A DNA stretch of 64,000 nucleotides from Afipia massiliensis (GCF_014203115.1 NZ_JACHIJ010000001.1:930001-994000); one strand, 5' to 3'; positions 1 to 11,045 are shown, numbered from the stretch's first letter. The notes: a model not told the origin generated them from the sequence alone. Program-made: numbers and translations.

Positions 1-355
1 TTGATTGAGTTTTCGGCTCCAGCTTCTCCTGTACGAAAATCTTGCCGTCGCGCTGCTCGACGCGCCAGCACGACAGCGGACTGAACGCGGGCGCGCGCGT
101 GGCTTCTCCCGTTCGCAGATCGAAGCAGGCGTGATGCCATGGGCAACGGATACTGCCGTCAACCACAAGCCCATCGGCGAGCGGACCATGATAATGAGTG
201 CAATGCGCATCGACGGCCAAGATTTCGGTGCCGGCGCGCACCAACAGGATTTCCTGATCGCCGACATGGCCGAGCAGCTTGCCCTCGATCAATGCTGCGG
301 GTGAGACGCCTTGCGTCAGATCAGGACCACCGGGTGAGGTTTGCTCCTGCGTCAT
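1..355 (-). CDS. Rieske [2Fe-2S] protein, N-terminal part (cut by window edge)
   Basis: This is the first 118 codons of a gene that runs off the left edge. The protein carries a Rieske [2Fe-2S] domain: C52-x-H54 (in CTHYHGPL) and C71-x2-H74 (in CPWHHACF) supply the four cluster ligands. The N-terminus with no signal peptide and this spacing is typical of the Rieske domain that precedes a FAD-dependent pyridine nucleotide-disulfide oxidoreductase (AIF-like or ferredoxin reductase-like proteins). A stand-alone ferredoxin for a ring-hydroxylating dioxygenase is the alternative, but the reading frame is still open at the edge after the domain should have ended. The role is electron transfer in the cytoplasm; the partner is not visible. 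The start is the ATG at 355. Confidence 0.8.
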   Translation of the reverse strand, partial: MTQEQTSPGGPDLTQGVSPAALIEGKLLGHVGDQEILLVRAGTEILAVDAHCTHYHGPLADGLVVDGSIRCPWHHACFDLRTGEATRAPAFSPLSCWRVEQRDGKIFVQEKLEPKTQS

Positions 356-427
356 GATCTCTCCCTTTCGTTTCCCTTGACTATATGTGGCCCGGGGGGA
401 GCGGCGGCGGATCGGACACCAGCCTCG

Positions 428-1051
428 TCACACTGCCACGCCGAGGAATTCCTGTCGTGTCAGTGCATTGTCGCGGAAGCAGCCCAACATACGGCTGGTG
501 ACCAGATCGGTGTCTGCCTTGTGGACACCGCGGGTTGCCATGCAGTGATGCGCTGCCTTGATGATCACGCCGACGCCCTGCGGCTTCAGCACTTCATTGA
601 TGGTGTTGGCGATCTGCGCCGTCATTTTTTCCTGGATCTGCAGGCGCTTCGCGAACACGTCGACCACTCGCGCAAGCTTGCTGATGCCGACGACGCGGCC
701 ATTGGGAATGTAAGCCACCCATGCCCGTCCGATGATCGGCGCCATGTGATGCTCGCAGTGGCTCTCAAACGGGATGCCACGCAGCACAATCATCTCGTCA
801 TAGCCTTCAGTCTCGTCGAATGTTTTCTGAAGAATCTCGACGGGGTCCTGCGCATAGCCGGAGAAAAATTCTTCAAACGCGCGGGTTACCCGGCTCGGGG
901 TCTCGATCAGCCCATCGCGCTGTGGGTCGTCGCCGGCCCAGCGGATGATCGTTTGAACCGCCGCCTCGACTTCAGCGCGGTCCGGGCGATTCGTATCGTT
1001 CTGCGAGACTTTAATGCGCTCCAGCGCATGCACATTCTGACCTTTCAACAT
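428..1051 (-). CDS. folE: GTP cyclohydrolase I
   Basis: The enzyme converts GTP to 7,8-dihydroneopterin triphosphate and formate, the first step of tetrahydrofolate synthesis, as a cytosolic homodecamer. The protein is 207 aa, the usual size. The zinc-binding and catalytic signature is intact: HCEHHMAPI and HHCMATRGV supply Cys, His and Cys ligands, and the C-terminal half matches the family core (substrate-site residues around [21 protein letters not shown]). I chose the ATG at 1051 rather than the upstream start at 1075, because AGAGGA lies just before it. The neighbours (Rieske protein and ECF sigma factor, same strand) show no obvious functional link. Confidence 0.95.
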   Translation of the reverse strand: MLKGQNVHALERIKVSQNDTNRPDRAEVEAAVQTIIRWAGDDPQRDGLIETPSRVTRAFEEFFSGYAQDPVEILQKTFDETEGYDEMIVLRGIPFESHCEHHMAPIIGRAWVAYIPNGRVVGISKLARVVDVFAKRLQIQEKMTAQIANTINEVLKPQGVGVIIKAAHHCMATRGVHKADTDLVTSRMLGCFRDNALTRQEFLGVAV

Positions 1052-1136
1052 ACTTCCTCTCTTGCCGGAGCCCACGCGCCGTGCATTGAACCACTTACAA
1101 ATCGTTGGATGGCCCGAAGACCAAAGGCTCCCAGGT

Positions 1137-1838
1137 TCAGCCGGGAAGCCCGAGCCGCTTCATCACTCCAGCGGTCATTCGCTCGCAGCGCCGGCCGGCG
1201 AACGGAAATGCATCCATCAGAACGGGGCCGATCTGCTTGTCCAACTGCTCACGCACAAGCTTTCGTGCGCGGTGCAGCCGCGTCTTGACCGTCTCCGGCC
1301 GCAATCCAAGAATTTCCGCGGTGTCTTCGACGCTCAAGCCCTCGATCACCCGCGTGATGAAAACGACCCGATAGACTTCGGGAAGATTGTCGGTTGCTTG
1401 CTCGACGAGTTGCAAAAGCTGGCGCTGCGCCATGGTTCGTTCCGGGTCGTCGGACTTCGACGTGAGGGGAAATTGAATGATCTCCGCGGGCGTGCGCTGC
1501 GCTTCGAATGTCACAATGTCCACGGTCGGACGCTGCGTTCGTAGCCGCCCCAGCGCTTCATTGATGGTGATGCGCGAGAGCCATGTCGCAAGACTGGATT
1601 CGCCGCGGAAACTATCCAGATGCGTGAAGGCGCGAACATAGGCCTCCTGCACCGCGTCCTCCGCCTCGGCATCGTTCCGAAGAATGCTGCGTGCTAGGCG
1701 GTAAAGACGCTGGTTGTAGCGCTGCATGATGGAGCGAAAAGCATCGCCGTCGCGCGCGATGGCGCGCTGCACCAGATCGAAATCGTCTGGTGAGACAATA
1801 GGATGGGACTTCTGCTCATGTCCCTGGGCTGATGTCAT
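1137..1838 (-). CDS. ECF-type RNA polymerase sigma factor
   Basis: This is a 233-aa extracytoplasmic-function sigma factor with only regions 2 and 4. Region 2 (about residues 30-105) has the core-binding and -10 recognition helix, including [13 protein letters not shown] and the tryptophan of [10 protein letters not shown]. Region 4 (about 155-205) has the helix-turn-helix [25 protein letters not shown] that contacts the -35 element. The start at 1838 has AGGAGA 7 nt upstream; the open frame extends further upstream but without family similarity. No anti-sigma factor lies next to it on either side, so the signal it answers to is unknown. It could belong to a group regulated through its C-terminal extension (about 205-233) or transcriptionally. 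Confidence 0.88.
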   Translation of the reverse strand: MTSAQGHEQKSHPIVSPDDFDLVQRAIARDGDAFRSIMQRYNQRLYRLARSILRNDAEAEDAVQEAYVRAFTHLDSFRGESSLATWLSRITINEALGRLRTQRPTVDIVTFEAQRTPAEIIQFPLTSKSDDPERTMAQRQLLQLVEQATDNLPEVYRVVFITRVIEGLSVEDTAEILGLRPETVKTRLHRARKLVREQLDKQIGPVLMDAFPFAGRRCERMTAGVMKRLGLPG

Positions 1839-2066
1839 GACCTGTCTCCTGTTGCCCTTTGGATGGGCGGGCGAGGAAAAGGTTCCAGAGATTCTCGAAA
1901 TCAGTGCTGGCGGCCTGCCGGGCATGAAATGAGGCTGACCAGCGGCTTCATCGTCCGGCTGACGATAGATCAGATGGCTGTCGGCCTCCAGCGCTGTGAA
2001 TACCGGCCTATGCCCGCCTTGGTGCGGTAGGTGGTCTGAAAACACCAGGCGCGCCGATATATTCGA
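1839..2066. other. intergenic region, no gene seen
   Basis: This is the upstream region of the ECF sigma gene. Open frames here are short extensions or overlaps without a ribosome-binding site. I see no clear promoter. Confidence 0.5.
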
Positions 2067-2225
2067 TGTCGTCCCGGCCAACGGGTCCGGCTTCGCCGGC
2101 CCTATGACAGGCTGCGGCCGAGACCCATACGCCTTAGATCATGGATCTATTTGTGATGCTGGTGCTGCTTTCCCACCCTTTATATCGACTGGTGGTTATG
2201 GGTCCCGGCCTTCACCGGGACGACA
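2067..2225. repeat. 159-bp MITE/REP-like element with 11-bp terminal inverted repeats
   Basis: The element is bounded by TGTCGTCCCGG (2067-2077) and its exact reverse complement CCGGGACGACA (2215-2225). The right end is itself a hairpin: GTCCCGG at 2202-2208 pairs with CCGGGAC at 2215-2221 around a 6-nt loop. It is non-coding. Its look, with ends of the type gtcgtcccgg...ccgggacgac, is one I associate with dispersed elements in Nitrobacteraceae genomes; that part is recollection, not a search. No second copy was found in this window. Confidence 0.6.
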
Positions 2226-2323
2226 TGTGCCTGCTTGACTCTCAAGTCAAGAGATTATATTCCTATTGCGTTCGGGCCGTGATGTTTCATGAGCAGCGCA
2301 ACCCGGCCCCTGAGTGACGACGG

Positions 2324-2476
2324 TGGAGCGCCGGGAGGCGCAGCGCCTGTCGCATCAGGCGCGCATGGCCCTCGCCAGGCTGTGCGGCGGACTCGATCGC
2401 AAGAGTTCGCCAAAGGTGCCTCGCAAGCACCTTGGCGCCTCCCGGCGCTCCATCGTTCTCGCGTTCCGCGCGAGAA
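2324..2476. repeat. multi-hairpin intergenic repeat element
   Basis: An 18-bp perfect inverted repeat, TGGAGCGCCGGGAGGCGC (2324-2341) and its complement (2435-2452), encloses two smaller hairpins: GCGCCT/AGGCGC (2343-2348 with 2357-2362) and AAGGTGC/GCACCTT (2413-2419 with 2427-2433). A fourth hairpin, TTCTCGCG/CGCGAGAA (2456-2463 with 2469-2476), follows at once. Short open frames cross it in several frames, as expected for a structured GC-rich repeat, and none has a ribosome-binding site. It looks like a dispersed family-specific element or a structured RNA; the sequence alone does not decide. Confidence 0.6.
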
Positions 2477-2769
2477 GTGGAGTTTGTAAAGCTCGGATGC
2501 ATTGATTTGCACCGCGAGGCCAAGGGCGGCTGAGCATGCGTAAAAAGTTTTGCCCCGGTCGTCTCCGCGGACCGGAATCCACCACGATCTTGTGATTTTT
2601 TGCAAGCCTTCAAACCGCCAGGATTCGTCACGCCAGATGTTGAACACAGTTCATCCACAGATCGATTTCCGTCGCGACGGGATTGATGAATCATCGATCT
2701 GTGGTTCATAAGCCGTCTCCCTGCGGTCGCGATTCAGGTTCGCGATCTTCTCGCTAAGAAAGATACTGC

Positions 2770-5112
<2,343 letters not shown>

Positions 5113-5217
5113 GCCGAAACCCGGCTAGAAAGAGAGCTGCCGCAGCGCGCGCCTCTTGATCCTCAACGAGGCAGAGGTGCGCGCCAAGGTACCTGGATTC
5201 AGCGCAGGAACGCACCG

Positions 5218-6120
5218 TCACCTTGCATGCGCACCCAGTTCGGCCATGAATTGCTTCAGATGCACCTGCCAGGCAGGAATATCCAGATCGAACGTCGCGC
5301 GAATCTTGCGCGTGTCGAGCAGCGAATTCTTGGGACGCGCGGCAGCCGTGCGATACTGCGCTGACGCGATCGGAATGACCTTGTCTTCCTCAACACGCAA
5401 CGACCAGCCATGTCGCTTTGCTTCGCGTATCAATTCCACTGCATATCCGTGCCAGGACACCCTCCCCGAAGGCGCAAGGTTGAAAACGCCGCGCCCTTTT
5501 TCCGCATCGTGTCCACAACAGTCCACGATACGCGCGGTGACATCGGCGATGAATTCAGCAGACGTCGGAGCGCCAACCTGATCGTCGACGATCCGGAGTT
5601 CGTCCCGCTCTGCGGCCAGTCTCAGTATCGTTTTGGCGAAGTTGTGCCCTGCCAAACCGTAAACCCATCCAACCCGAACAATCGTGTGATTATCTGTTGC
5701 GGTGAAAATCGCCCGATCACCAGCGAGTTTTGCGCGACCGTAAACGTTCAGGGGAGATGGCATATCATCCTCAAGATAAGCCGTCTCTTTCGCGCCGTCG
5801 AACACATAGTCGGTGGAGTAATGGATCAACCGTGCGCCCAGCGCTTCAGCCTCTTCAGCGATAACGCCCGGCGCAACGGCATTGGCGCTAAAACAGCCCT
5901 CGGCATCCTTCTCGGCCTTGTCGACCGCCGTATAGGCGGCGGCGTTGATGATGATGTTCGGTCGCACGCCGCGGATTACGTCCCGCAGCTGATCGACATT
6001 CGCAAGATCGCAAGCCTCCCGATCAGGAGCGAATACTTCGCCGCGACCCGCAAGGCGCGCCTGCATGGCAGAACCAACCTGGCCACTTTTTCCAAGCAGA
6101 AGGATGCGGGGCACCGTCAT
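5218..6120 (-). CDS. rfbD: dTDP-4-dehydrorhamnose reductase
   Basis: The enzyme reduces dTDP-4-dehydro-L-rhamnose to dTDP-L-rhamnose with NAD(P)H, the last step of the dTDP-rhamnose supply for surface polysaccharide. The 300-aa protein is an extended short-chain dehydrogenase: Rossmann start LLLGKSGQVGSAM at the N-terminus, STDYVFDGAKETAY in the middle, and the catalytic Tyr-x3-Lys in VYGRAKLAGD. C-terminal substrate-domain motifs NLAPSGRVSWHGYA and LDTRKIRATFDLDIPAWQ are also present. The start is the ATG at 6120; a TTG four codons upstream is possible. Unusually, the partner genes rfbA, rfbB and rfbC are not adjacent, so they must be elsewhere if the pathway is complete. Confidence 0.92.
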   Translation of the reverse strand: MTVPRILLLGKSGQVGSAMQARLAGRGEVFAPDREACDLANVDQLRDVIRGVRPNIIINAAAYTAVDKAEKDAEGCFSANAVAPGVIAEEAEALGARLIHYSTDYVFDGAKETAYLEDDMPSPLNVYGRAKLAGDRAIFTATDNHTIVRVGWVYGLAGHNFAKTILRLAAERDELRIVDDQVGAPTSAEFIADVTARIVDCCGHDAEKGRGVFNLAPSGRVSWHGYAVELIREAKRHGWSLRVEEDKVIPIASAQYRTAAARPKNSLLDTRKIRATFDLDIPAWQVHLKQFMAELGAHAR

Positions 6121-6381
6121 CGCGTAGAACAACCCGGCAAGCCAACGAGATCAGCTGGATTCATGGCAGCAGTTCGCTTGTCTGTATCCATAACCAGCGC
6201 AGTTTCATTGTATCTCAAGGCCCCGATGGGCGTCACTGTAACCGGCTCCGCCGGGAAAAAGTAGAGCGCAGAATGAGAGCTGAATCCGTTGAACGTCGCA
6301 CGACATCCATCCGCTATTTGCAACAGGAGCCATAGCGCGCCGGTATCCGCGGCCGCGCAGCATGAAGTTTCGCAATGCAGT

Positions 6382-6408
6382 ATCATCCGATGTTAAACAT
6401 CGGATGAT
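6382..6408. promoter_or_regulatory. tandem palindromic operator, probable GntR-family site
   Basis: ATCATCCGATG (6382-6392) and its exact reverse complement CATCGGATGAT (6398-6408) are separated by 5 nt. Each arm contains a 9-bp palindrome of the form CATC-N-GATG. The site lies 75 bp upstream of the GTG start of the GntR regulator and the operon it heads. Symmetry, placement and the adjacent FCD-type GntR gene suggest autoregulation. Binding is inferred, not shown. Confidence 0.65.
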
Positions 6409-6483
6409 TGCAACAGCAAACCAGCCCGTGCTAGCGTCTCGGGAACGCCGTCATAGAGAACGGCGACTGGGAGACGGAAACCG

Positions 6484-7278
6484 GTGGCAAAACCCCGCCC
6501 GAGGACTATCAGCAGAGTCGTCAAGCCCGGACGCATTCACGCCGTCCTGGCGACGCTCGGCAGCGAAATCGCGCGTGACGTTATTCCGGTCGGTGCCACG
6601 CTGCCGCCTGAGCCCGATCTTGAAGCACGTTTCGGCGTCGGGCGTGGCGTTGTTCGCGAGGCGATCAAGACACTGGCTGCAAAAGGGCTTGTCAGCGTCG
6701 GCCCGCGTCACGGTACCCGCGTATTGCCTCGCCACGACTGGAGCTTGCTCGACCGCGATGTTCTGAGCTGGTTGGTCGGCAAAGGCGATCCGGATCGCGA
6801 GTTGTTGCTGGAAATCCAGGAAGTACGCTCGATCATCGAACCGGCGGCGGCGGCATTGGCCGCCAAGCGCGCGACAAAGACCGATCGGCTGCGCATCAAC
6901 GCAGCATTGGCGGCGATGGAGACGTCGCACGATCAGGCCAGCGCCATTGCCGCCGACAAGGCGTTTCACCTGGCCGTCCTGGACGCGACCCACAATCGGG
7001 TGTTTCAGGGGTTCCGGGGCGCGATCGATACCATTCTCAGCACGGTTTTTCTGGTCGCCGTCGGCAGTGTCGGCTGGTTCGACGACAATCTACCCAATCA
7101 CGCCTCCGTGGCGCACGCCATCGACGAAGGCAATTCCCGCAAGGCGCGGGCCGCGATGGAGCAGGTGCTCGGGTTCACCGAATCCAAACTCTCAAAACGA
7201 AAATCCGGCGGAGCACGGCTTTCGCCGAGTCAATCCACAGCCAAGCCGAAGACTCAGAGGAAGCAGTATGTATCGTGA
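6484..7278 (+). CDS. FadR/GntR-family transcriptional regulator (FCD domain)
   Basis: This 264-aa DNA-binding regulator heads the operon that continues to 12,432. An N-terminal winged helix-turn-helix (about 15-80, LPPEPDLEARFGVGRGVVREAIKTL and GLVSVGPRHGTRV) is followed by an all-helical FCD ligand-binding domain (about 90-235), with the usual Asp/His metal-site positions in the AADKAFHLAVLDATHN region. FCD proteins usually bind an acidic metabolite that releases them from DNA. A basic, low-complexity tail of about 30 residues is extra. The start is GTG at 6484 with GGAGA upstream; the tandem palindrome at 6382-6408 is the likely operator. The stop overlaps the next gene by 11 nt, implying translational coupling. 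Confidence 0.9.
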   Translation: MAKPRPRTISRVVKPGRIHAVLATLGSEIARDVIPVGATLPPEPDLEARFGVGRGVVREAIKTLAAKGLVSVGPRHGTRVLPRHDWSLLDRDVLSWLVGKGDPDRELLLEIQEVRSIIEPAAAALAAKRATKTDRLRINAALAAMETSHDQASAIAADKAFHLAVLDATHNRVFQGFRGAIDTILSTVFLVAVGSVGWFDDNLPNHASVAHAIDEGNSRKARAAMEQVLGFTESKLSKRKSGGARLSPSQSTAKPKTQRKQYVS

Positions 7279-7765
7279 TATGAAGGGCTCGACCCATGTG
7301 CTCGCGTCGCCGGAGATCGCGGTGGTCGCGATCCCGGAAGACGAGCGCGTCTGGGTGCCGCAAGCTCCCGACGTCTGGTTCAGGCCGCTGATGCTGAACA
7401 CCCGGCAGGGCCAATGGTGCAATCTGCTACGGGTGCGAAAGTCCGGCGTACTGTCGCGGCATCTACATCCGAATCCTGTTCATGGTTTTGTGCTGAAGGG
7501 AAAGTGGTTCTATCGCGAGCACAAATGGGTTGCCACAGAGGGCTCCTACGTGTTCGAGCCGCCGGGTGAAATTCACACCCTCGTTGTGCCTGAAGACACT
7601 TCCGAGATGATCACCTTCTTCAACATCCAGGGATCGATGGTTTATCTCGACGAGCAGAACAAGCACGTCGGGTATGAGGACGTATTCACCAAGATCGACA
7701 TGTGTCGCGCTCATTATGAAGCGAGCGGCCTCGGTCGCGATTACGTCGACCAGTTCGTGCGATGA
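7268..7765 (+). CDS. cupin-domain protein, 2,4'-dihydroxyacetophenone dioxygenase-like
   Basis: This is a 165-aa single-domain cupin. It resembles 2,4'-dihydroxyacetophenone dioxygenase-type enzymes, which cleave a C-C bond of an aryl ketone with O2 at a metal centre. The first cupin motif is visible as SRHLHPNPVHGFVLKGKW (two His and a downstream His), followed by the second around PPGEIHTLVVPED, giving a plausible 3-4 His metal site. The start at 7268 overlaps the GntR gene by 11 nt and has GAGGAAG at a good distance; ATG at 7280 is an alternative. The stop overlaps the SDR start (ATGA). Given the SDR and importer downstream, it probably acts on the imported substrate; the substrate itself is unknown. 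Confidence 0.75.
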   Translation: MYRDMKGSTHVLASPEIAVVAIPEDERVWVPQAPDVWFRPLMLNTRQGQWCNLLRVRKSGVLSRHLHPNPVHGFVLKGKWFYREHKWVATEGSYVFEPPGEIHTLVVPEDTSEMITFFNIQGSMVYLDEQNKHVGYEDVFTKIDMCRAHYEASGLGRDYVDQFVR

Positions 7766-8538
7766 TGGACGGGTCCGCCATACCGCACGAGACAGCGTCT
7801 GCAGCGTGGGCGTCGATCTGGTACGCTGGGAAACGCGTGCTTGTGACCGGCGGCACATCGGGAATTGGCGCGGGCATCGCACGCGGCTTTATCGAGGCAG
7901 GCGCCAGCGTCTCTGTCGCCGGCGTCGGCGATGCCGAAATCGCGGCAGCAGCTTCCGATCCCGTGCTGAGCAAGGCGCGCGCGCATCAACTGGATGTGCG
8001 TGATGGCGACGCCATCAAATCCTTGATCGATTCCCTTGACGGCCTCGACGTGCTGGTCAACTGCGCAGGCGTCATTCGCCGCGGCGAGGAACTAGATCCC
8101 GATGTGTTCCAGTCGGTGATCGATATCAATCTCAACGGCACCATGCGGATGTGCGCTGCCGCGCGACCATTATTGGCGAGTTCGAATGGCGCGATCGTCA
8201 ATCTGGCGTCGATGCTTTCATTCTTTGGCGGCGGTCTTGTTCCCGCATATGCAGCCAGCAAGGGCGGCATCTCGCAACTGACCAAGTCGCTCGCAATCGC
8301 CTATGCGGGAGATGGCATTCGCGTCAACGCCATTGCGCCGGGATGGATTCAAACGCCCCTCACCTCCGCGCTGCAAGCCGATCCGGCACGCAGCCAGCCA
8401 ATTCTCGACCGCACGCCGCTCGGGCGATGGGGAAAGCCATCGGACCTGCTCGGCGGCGTTCTCTATCTGTGTTCGCCAACCGCATCTTTCGTCACCGGAG
8501 CAGTCCTCGTCATTGATGGAGGATATGCCATCGCATGA
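7762..8538 (+). CDS. SDR-family NAD(P)-dependent oxidoreductase
   Basis: This is a 258-aa classical short-chain dehydrogenase/reductase. The cofactor motif TGGTSGIG sits at about residues 29-36, NCAG in the middle, the catalytic Ser in NLASMLSFFGG, and Tyr-x3-Lys in YAASKGG. The family ending (GAVLVIDGGYA) is complete. It probably oxidises a hydroxyl group or reduces a ketone of the operon substrate in the cytoplasm. The start overlaps the cupin stop by 4 nt (ATGA); a second ATG lies one codon later. The next gene begins 127 bp downstream, the longest gap within this operon. Confidence 0.88.
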   Translation: MMDGSAIPHETASAAWASIWYAGKRVLVTGGTSGIGAGIARGFIEAGASVSVAGVGDAEIAAAASDPVLSKARAHQLDVRDGDAIKSLIDSLDGLDVLVNCAGVIRRGEELDPDVFQSVIDINLNGTMRMCAAARPLLASSNGAIVNLASMLSFFGGGLVPAYAASKGGISQLTKSLAIAYAGDGIRVNAIAPGWIQTPLTSALQADPARSQPILDRTPLGRWGKPSDLLGGVLYLCSPTASFVTGAVLVIDGGYAIA

Positions 8539-8665
8539 CGGCGATGTGGCGACGTGCCGCGCATCCCGCAGCTTGATCGCGATTAGTCTAAGGGCGCTGA
8601 ACAACAAGTGCCCCTCAAGAAACAACAACAGTATCGGCCGGAAACATAGGTCGCAGGGAGGTACC

Positions 8666-9487
8666 GTGCTGGTGATACCCAGTCAGAAGATTCGGCCGAG
8701 ATGGATGACGCGAGGCTTCAGCTCCGTCGTGGGTGCTGCGATGTTCGTGGCGCCCCTGCTCGTCCTCGTCATCCTGTGGGCCATTGTGGTCCCGCTGTTC
8801 CAGATCAATCCGCGTGTTTTCCCATCCTTAGGTGCGGTCGGAACAGCTGCAATGGATTCGATCCGCGACGGCACGCTGATCAATCATGTCGGCGCGAGCC
8901 TGTTGCGCGTCGGGCTTGGCACATTGATCGGCGTCGTCACTGCTGTGCCGCTCGGGATCGCGATGGGCGTCAGCCCTGCAATCTCCACATTTCTAACGCC
9001 GCTGTTTCGCTTCTTCTCTGTGTTGGCTGGAATTGCGTGGATTCCAATTGCAACGCTTTGGTTTGGATACGGGTTCGGCGCGATTATCTTCGTGATCTTC
9101 AATGCCGTGTTTTTTGTGGTCGCCTACAATACGCTGCTCGGCGTCTCGACCATTCCCTATTCGCTGCGTAACGCCGCCGCGTCGCTCGGCGCCGGACGCT
9201 GGGCGCTGTTGACCCAGGTTCTGCTGCCCGGCGCGCTGCCAAACATCGTCACGGGAATCCGCACTGGGCTCGGTTTTGCCTGGCGCGGACTGATCGCGGC
9301 GGAGATGATCGCAACGAATGTCGGCCTCGGCTACATGCTGTTCGTCGCCCGCGATTTCTATCGCACGGAAGTCATCGTGCTCGGCATGATCGTTATCGGT
9401 GTGCTGTGGCTGCTGATCGATCGTCTGCTGCTGGTTCCACTGGAGCGCTCGACCATCGAGCGCTGGGGCATGGTGAGGCGCGCATGA
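8666..9487 (+). CDS. ABC transporter permease, NitT/TauT type (first of two)
   Basis: This 273-aa integral membrane permease of the binding-protein-dependent transport family forms the channel of the importer with the next permease. About six membrane segments are visible. The EAA-like cytoplasmic loop that docks on the ATPase reads RNAAASLGAGRWALLTQVLLPGALPNI at about residues 170-196. GTG at 8666 is chosen because AGGGAGG lies 5 nt upstream; the open frame extends earlier, into the SDR gene, with no family similarity. It overlaps the next gene by ATGA. Carrying two different permeases is uncommon for the NitT/TauT family, which generally uses a homodimer. Confidence 0.88.
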   Translation: MLVIPSQKIRPRWMTRGFSSVVGAAMFVAPLLVLVILWAIVVPLFQINPRVFPSLGAVGTAAMDSIRDGTLINHVGASLLRVGLGTLIGVVTAVPLGIAMGVSPAISTFLTPLFRFFSVLAGIAWIPIATLWFGYGFGAIIFVIFNAVFFVVAYNTLLGVSTIPYSLRNAAASLGAGRWALLTQVLLPGALPNIVTGIRTGLGFAWRGLIAAEMIATNVGLGYMLFVARDFYRTEVIVLGMIVIGVLWLLIDRLLLVPLERSTIERWGMVRRA

Positions 9488-10290
9488 ACATCATCCTGAA
9501 AGGCTGGAGCGCTTATACTCGGATGACAGTTCGCTGGCCGGGCCTCGCCGCCGTGATTCCGTTCATTCCGGTGGTTCTGCTCTGGACCGCGATCTCTGAG
9601 GCGGGAGTATTTCCCCGCGCATTCTTTCCCGGTCCCGGCGATGTCGTACGGTCGTTCTTCACGCTCACATATAAAGGCATCCTGCCCGACTACCTTCAGG
9701 ACAGCCTGATCCGGCTGATCACCGGCGCTGCGGTCGGCATGGCGCTGGGCATTCCGCTCGGCATCCTGATCGGCACCAGCCGCTGGGCGCATCGCGCCTG
9801 CTGGCCGGTCCTGCTGTTCTTCCAGGCCATCGGCGACATCGCGTGGCTGCCGATCCTGCTGATCTGGTTCGGCTTCGGTCTCACCACCATGACCTTCGTG
9901 ATCGTCTACACGGTTCTGTTTCCCGTGGTGCTTAACACCGTACTCGGCGTCGAATCCGTGCCGCGCGATCTCGCACGCGCCGCCCGCAGCCTCGGAGCGT
10001 CGCGCGCACGTGTCCTCTGGGAAGTGACGCTGCCGGGCGCATTGCCCAACATCATCACCGGCCTGCGCAACGGCCTCGGCTACGGCTGGCGTGCGCTCAT
10101 CGCCGTGGAAATCATCGTCGGCACCAGCGGCATCGGATTCATGATGTTCGATGCGCGCCGTGCCGGCTCCACCGTCGAGATCATTCTCGGCATGATCATT
10201 CTTGGACTGCTTTGGTACATCGTTGACGCCTGGATTCTCGCGCCGATCGAGCGCGCAACCGGCAAACGCTGGGGATTGGTGACATCATGA
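9484..10290 (+). CDS. ABC transporter permease, NitT/TauT type (second of two)
   Basis: This 268-aa membrane permease is homologous to the preceding one. About six hydrophobic segments flank the EAA loop RAARSLGASRARVLWEVTLPGALPNI. The two loops agree at most positions, as for paralogues that pair as a heterodimer. The start ATG at 9484 overlaps the previous stop (ATGA), and the stop overlaps the ATPase start in the same way, so all three core subunits are translationally coupled. The substrate cannot be told from the permease. Confidence 0.88.
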   Translation: MNIILKGWSAYTRMTVRWPGLAAVIPFIPVVLLWTAISEAGVFPRAFFPGPGDVVRSFFTLTYKGILPDYLQDSLIRLITGAAVGMALGIPLGILIGTSRWAHRACWPVLLFFQAIGDIAWLPILLIWFGFGLTTMTFVIVYTVLFPVVLNTVLGVESVPRDLARAARSLGASRARVLWEVTLPGALPNIITGLRNGLGYGWRALIAVEIIVGTSGIGFMMFDARRAGSTVEIILGMIILGLLWYIVDAWILAPIERATGKRWGLVTS

Positions 10291-11045
10291 GCACGCTTTC
10301 GATCCGCAATCTTGCAAAGACCTACTTTGATCCGTATGCCGGCGAGCATGTCACCGCCGTCCGGGATGTCTCGCTCGATGTCGAGCAGGGCGAATTCGTT
10401 TCGGTGGTCGGGCCATCCGGCTGCGGCAAGACTACGATCCTCAACATGGTCGCCGGTTTCATTCCGCACTCCGGCGGCGAAATCCTGCTGAACGGAAAGG
10501 CCATCGACGGTCCCGGCCCTGAGCGCGGCGTGGTGTTTCAGTCCTTTGCCCTGTTTCCATGGAAGACCGTTCTGGACAATGTCGGCTTTGGTCCGAAAAT
10601 GCGCGGCGTTCCAAAAGCCGAGCGGGACAAGATCGCGCACGAGTATCTTGCACTCGCGGGTCTGACCCACGCCGCGAACCGTTATCCCAACGAACTGTCC
10701 GGTGGCATGCAGCAGCGTGTCGGCGTGGTGCGCGCGCTCGCCAATAATCCAGCCGTCCTGCTGATGGATGAGCCATTTGCCAGCGTCGATGCGCAGACGC
10801 GCATGACGCTCCAGGAAGAACTCACCCGCATCTGGCAGGAGCGTCGCCCGACGGTGATCTTCATTACTCATGACGTGCCTGAGGCGGTATTCCTCGCCAA
10901 CCGCGTCGTCGTTCTTTCAAAGGGCCGCGTTCTCGACCAGATCAAGGTGGATCTGCCACGCCCGCGTGTCTGGGACGACCTGATCGAGGACGACACCTTC
11001 AAGAGATTATCCGCACAGGTGCTGCATATGGTGCGTTCCGCATGA
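10287..11045 (+). CDS. ABC transporter ATP-binding protein, NitT/TauT type
   Basis: This 252-aa cytoplasmic ATPase energises the importer. Walker A is GPSGCGKTT, the Q-loop is VFQSFALFPWKTV, the ABC signature LSGGMQQRVG, Walker B VLLMDEPF, and the H-loop FITHDVPEA. All catalytic residues are present. It belongs to the group that includes TauB, SsuB and NrtD. It overlaps the upstream permease by 4 nt and the downstream 110-aa gene by 4 nt. Confidence 0.92.
   Translation: MSTLSIRNLAKTYFDPYAGEHVTAVRDVSLDVEQGEFVSVVGPSGCGKTTILNMVAGFIPHSGGEILLNGKAIDGPGPERGVVFQSFALFPWKTVLDNVGFGPKMRGVPKAERDKIAHEYLALAGLTHAANRYPNELSGGMQQRVGVVRALANNPAVLLMDEPFASVDAQTRMTLQEELTRIWQERRPTVIFITHDVPEAVFLANRVVVLSKGRVLDQIKVDLPRPRVWDDLIEDDTFKRLSAQVLHMVRSA

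Noticed and set aside
341-1288. 315-aa open frame on the plus strand
   Set aside because: It lies opposite folE, and its sequence shows no domain; it is a codon-bias shadow of the GC-rich gene.
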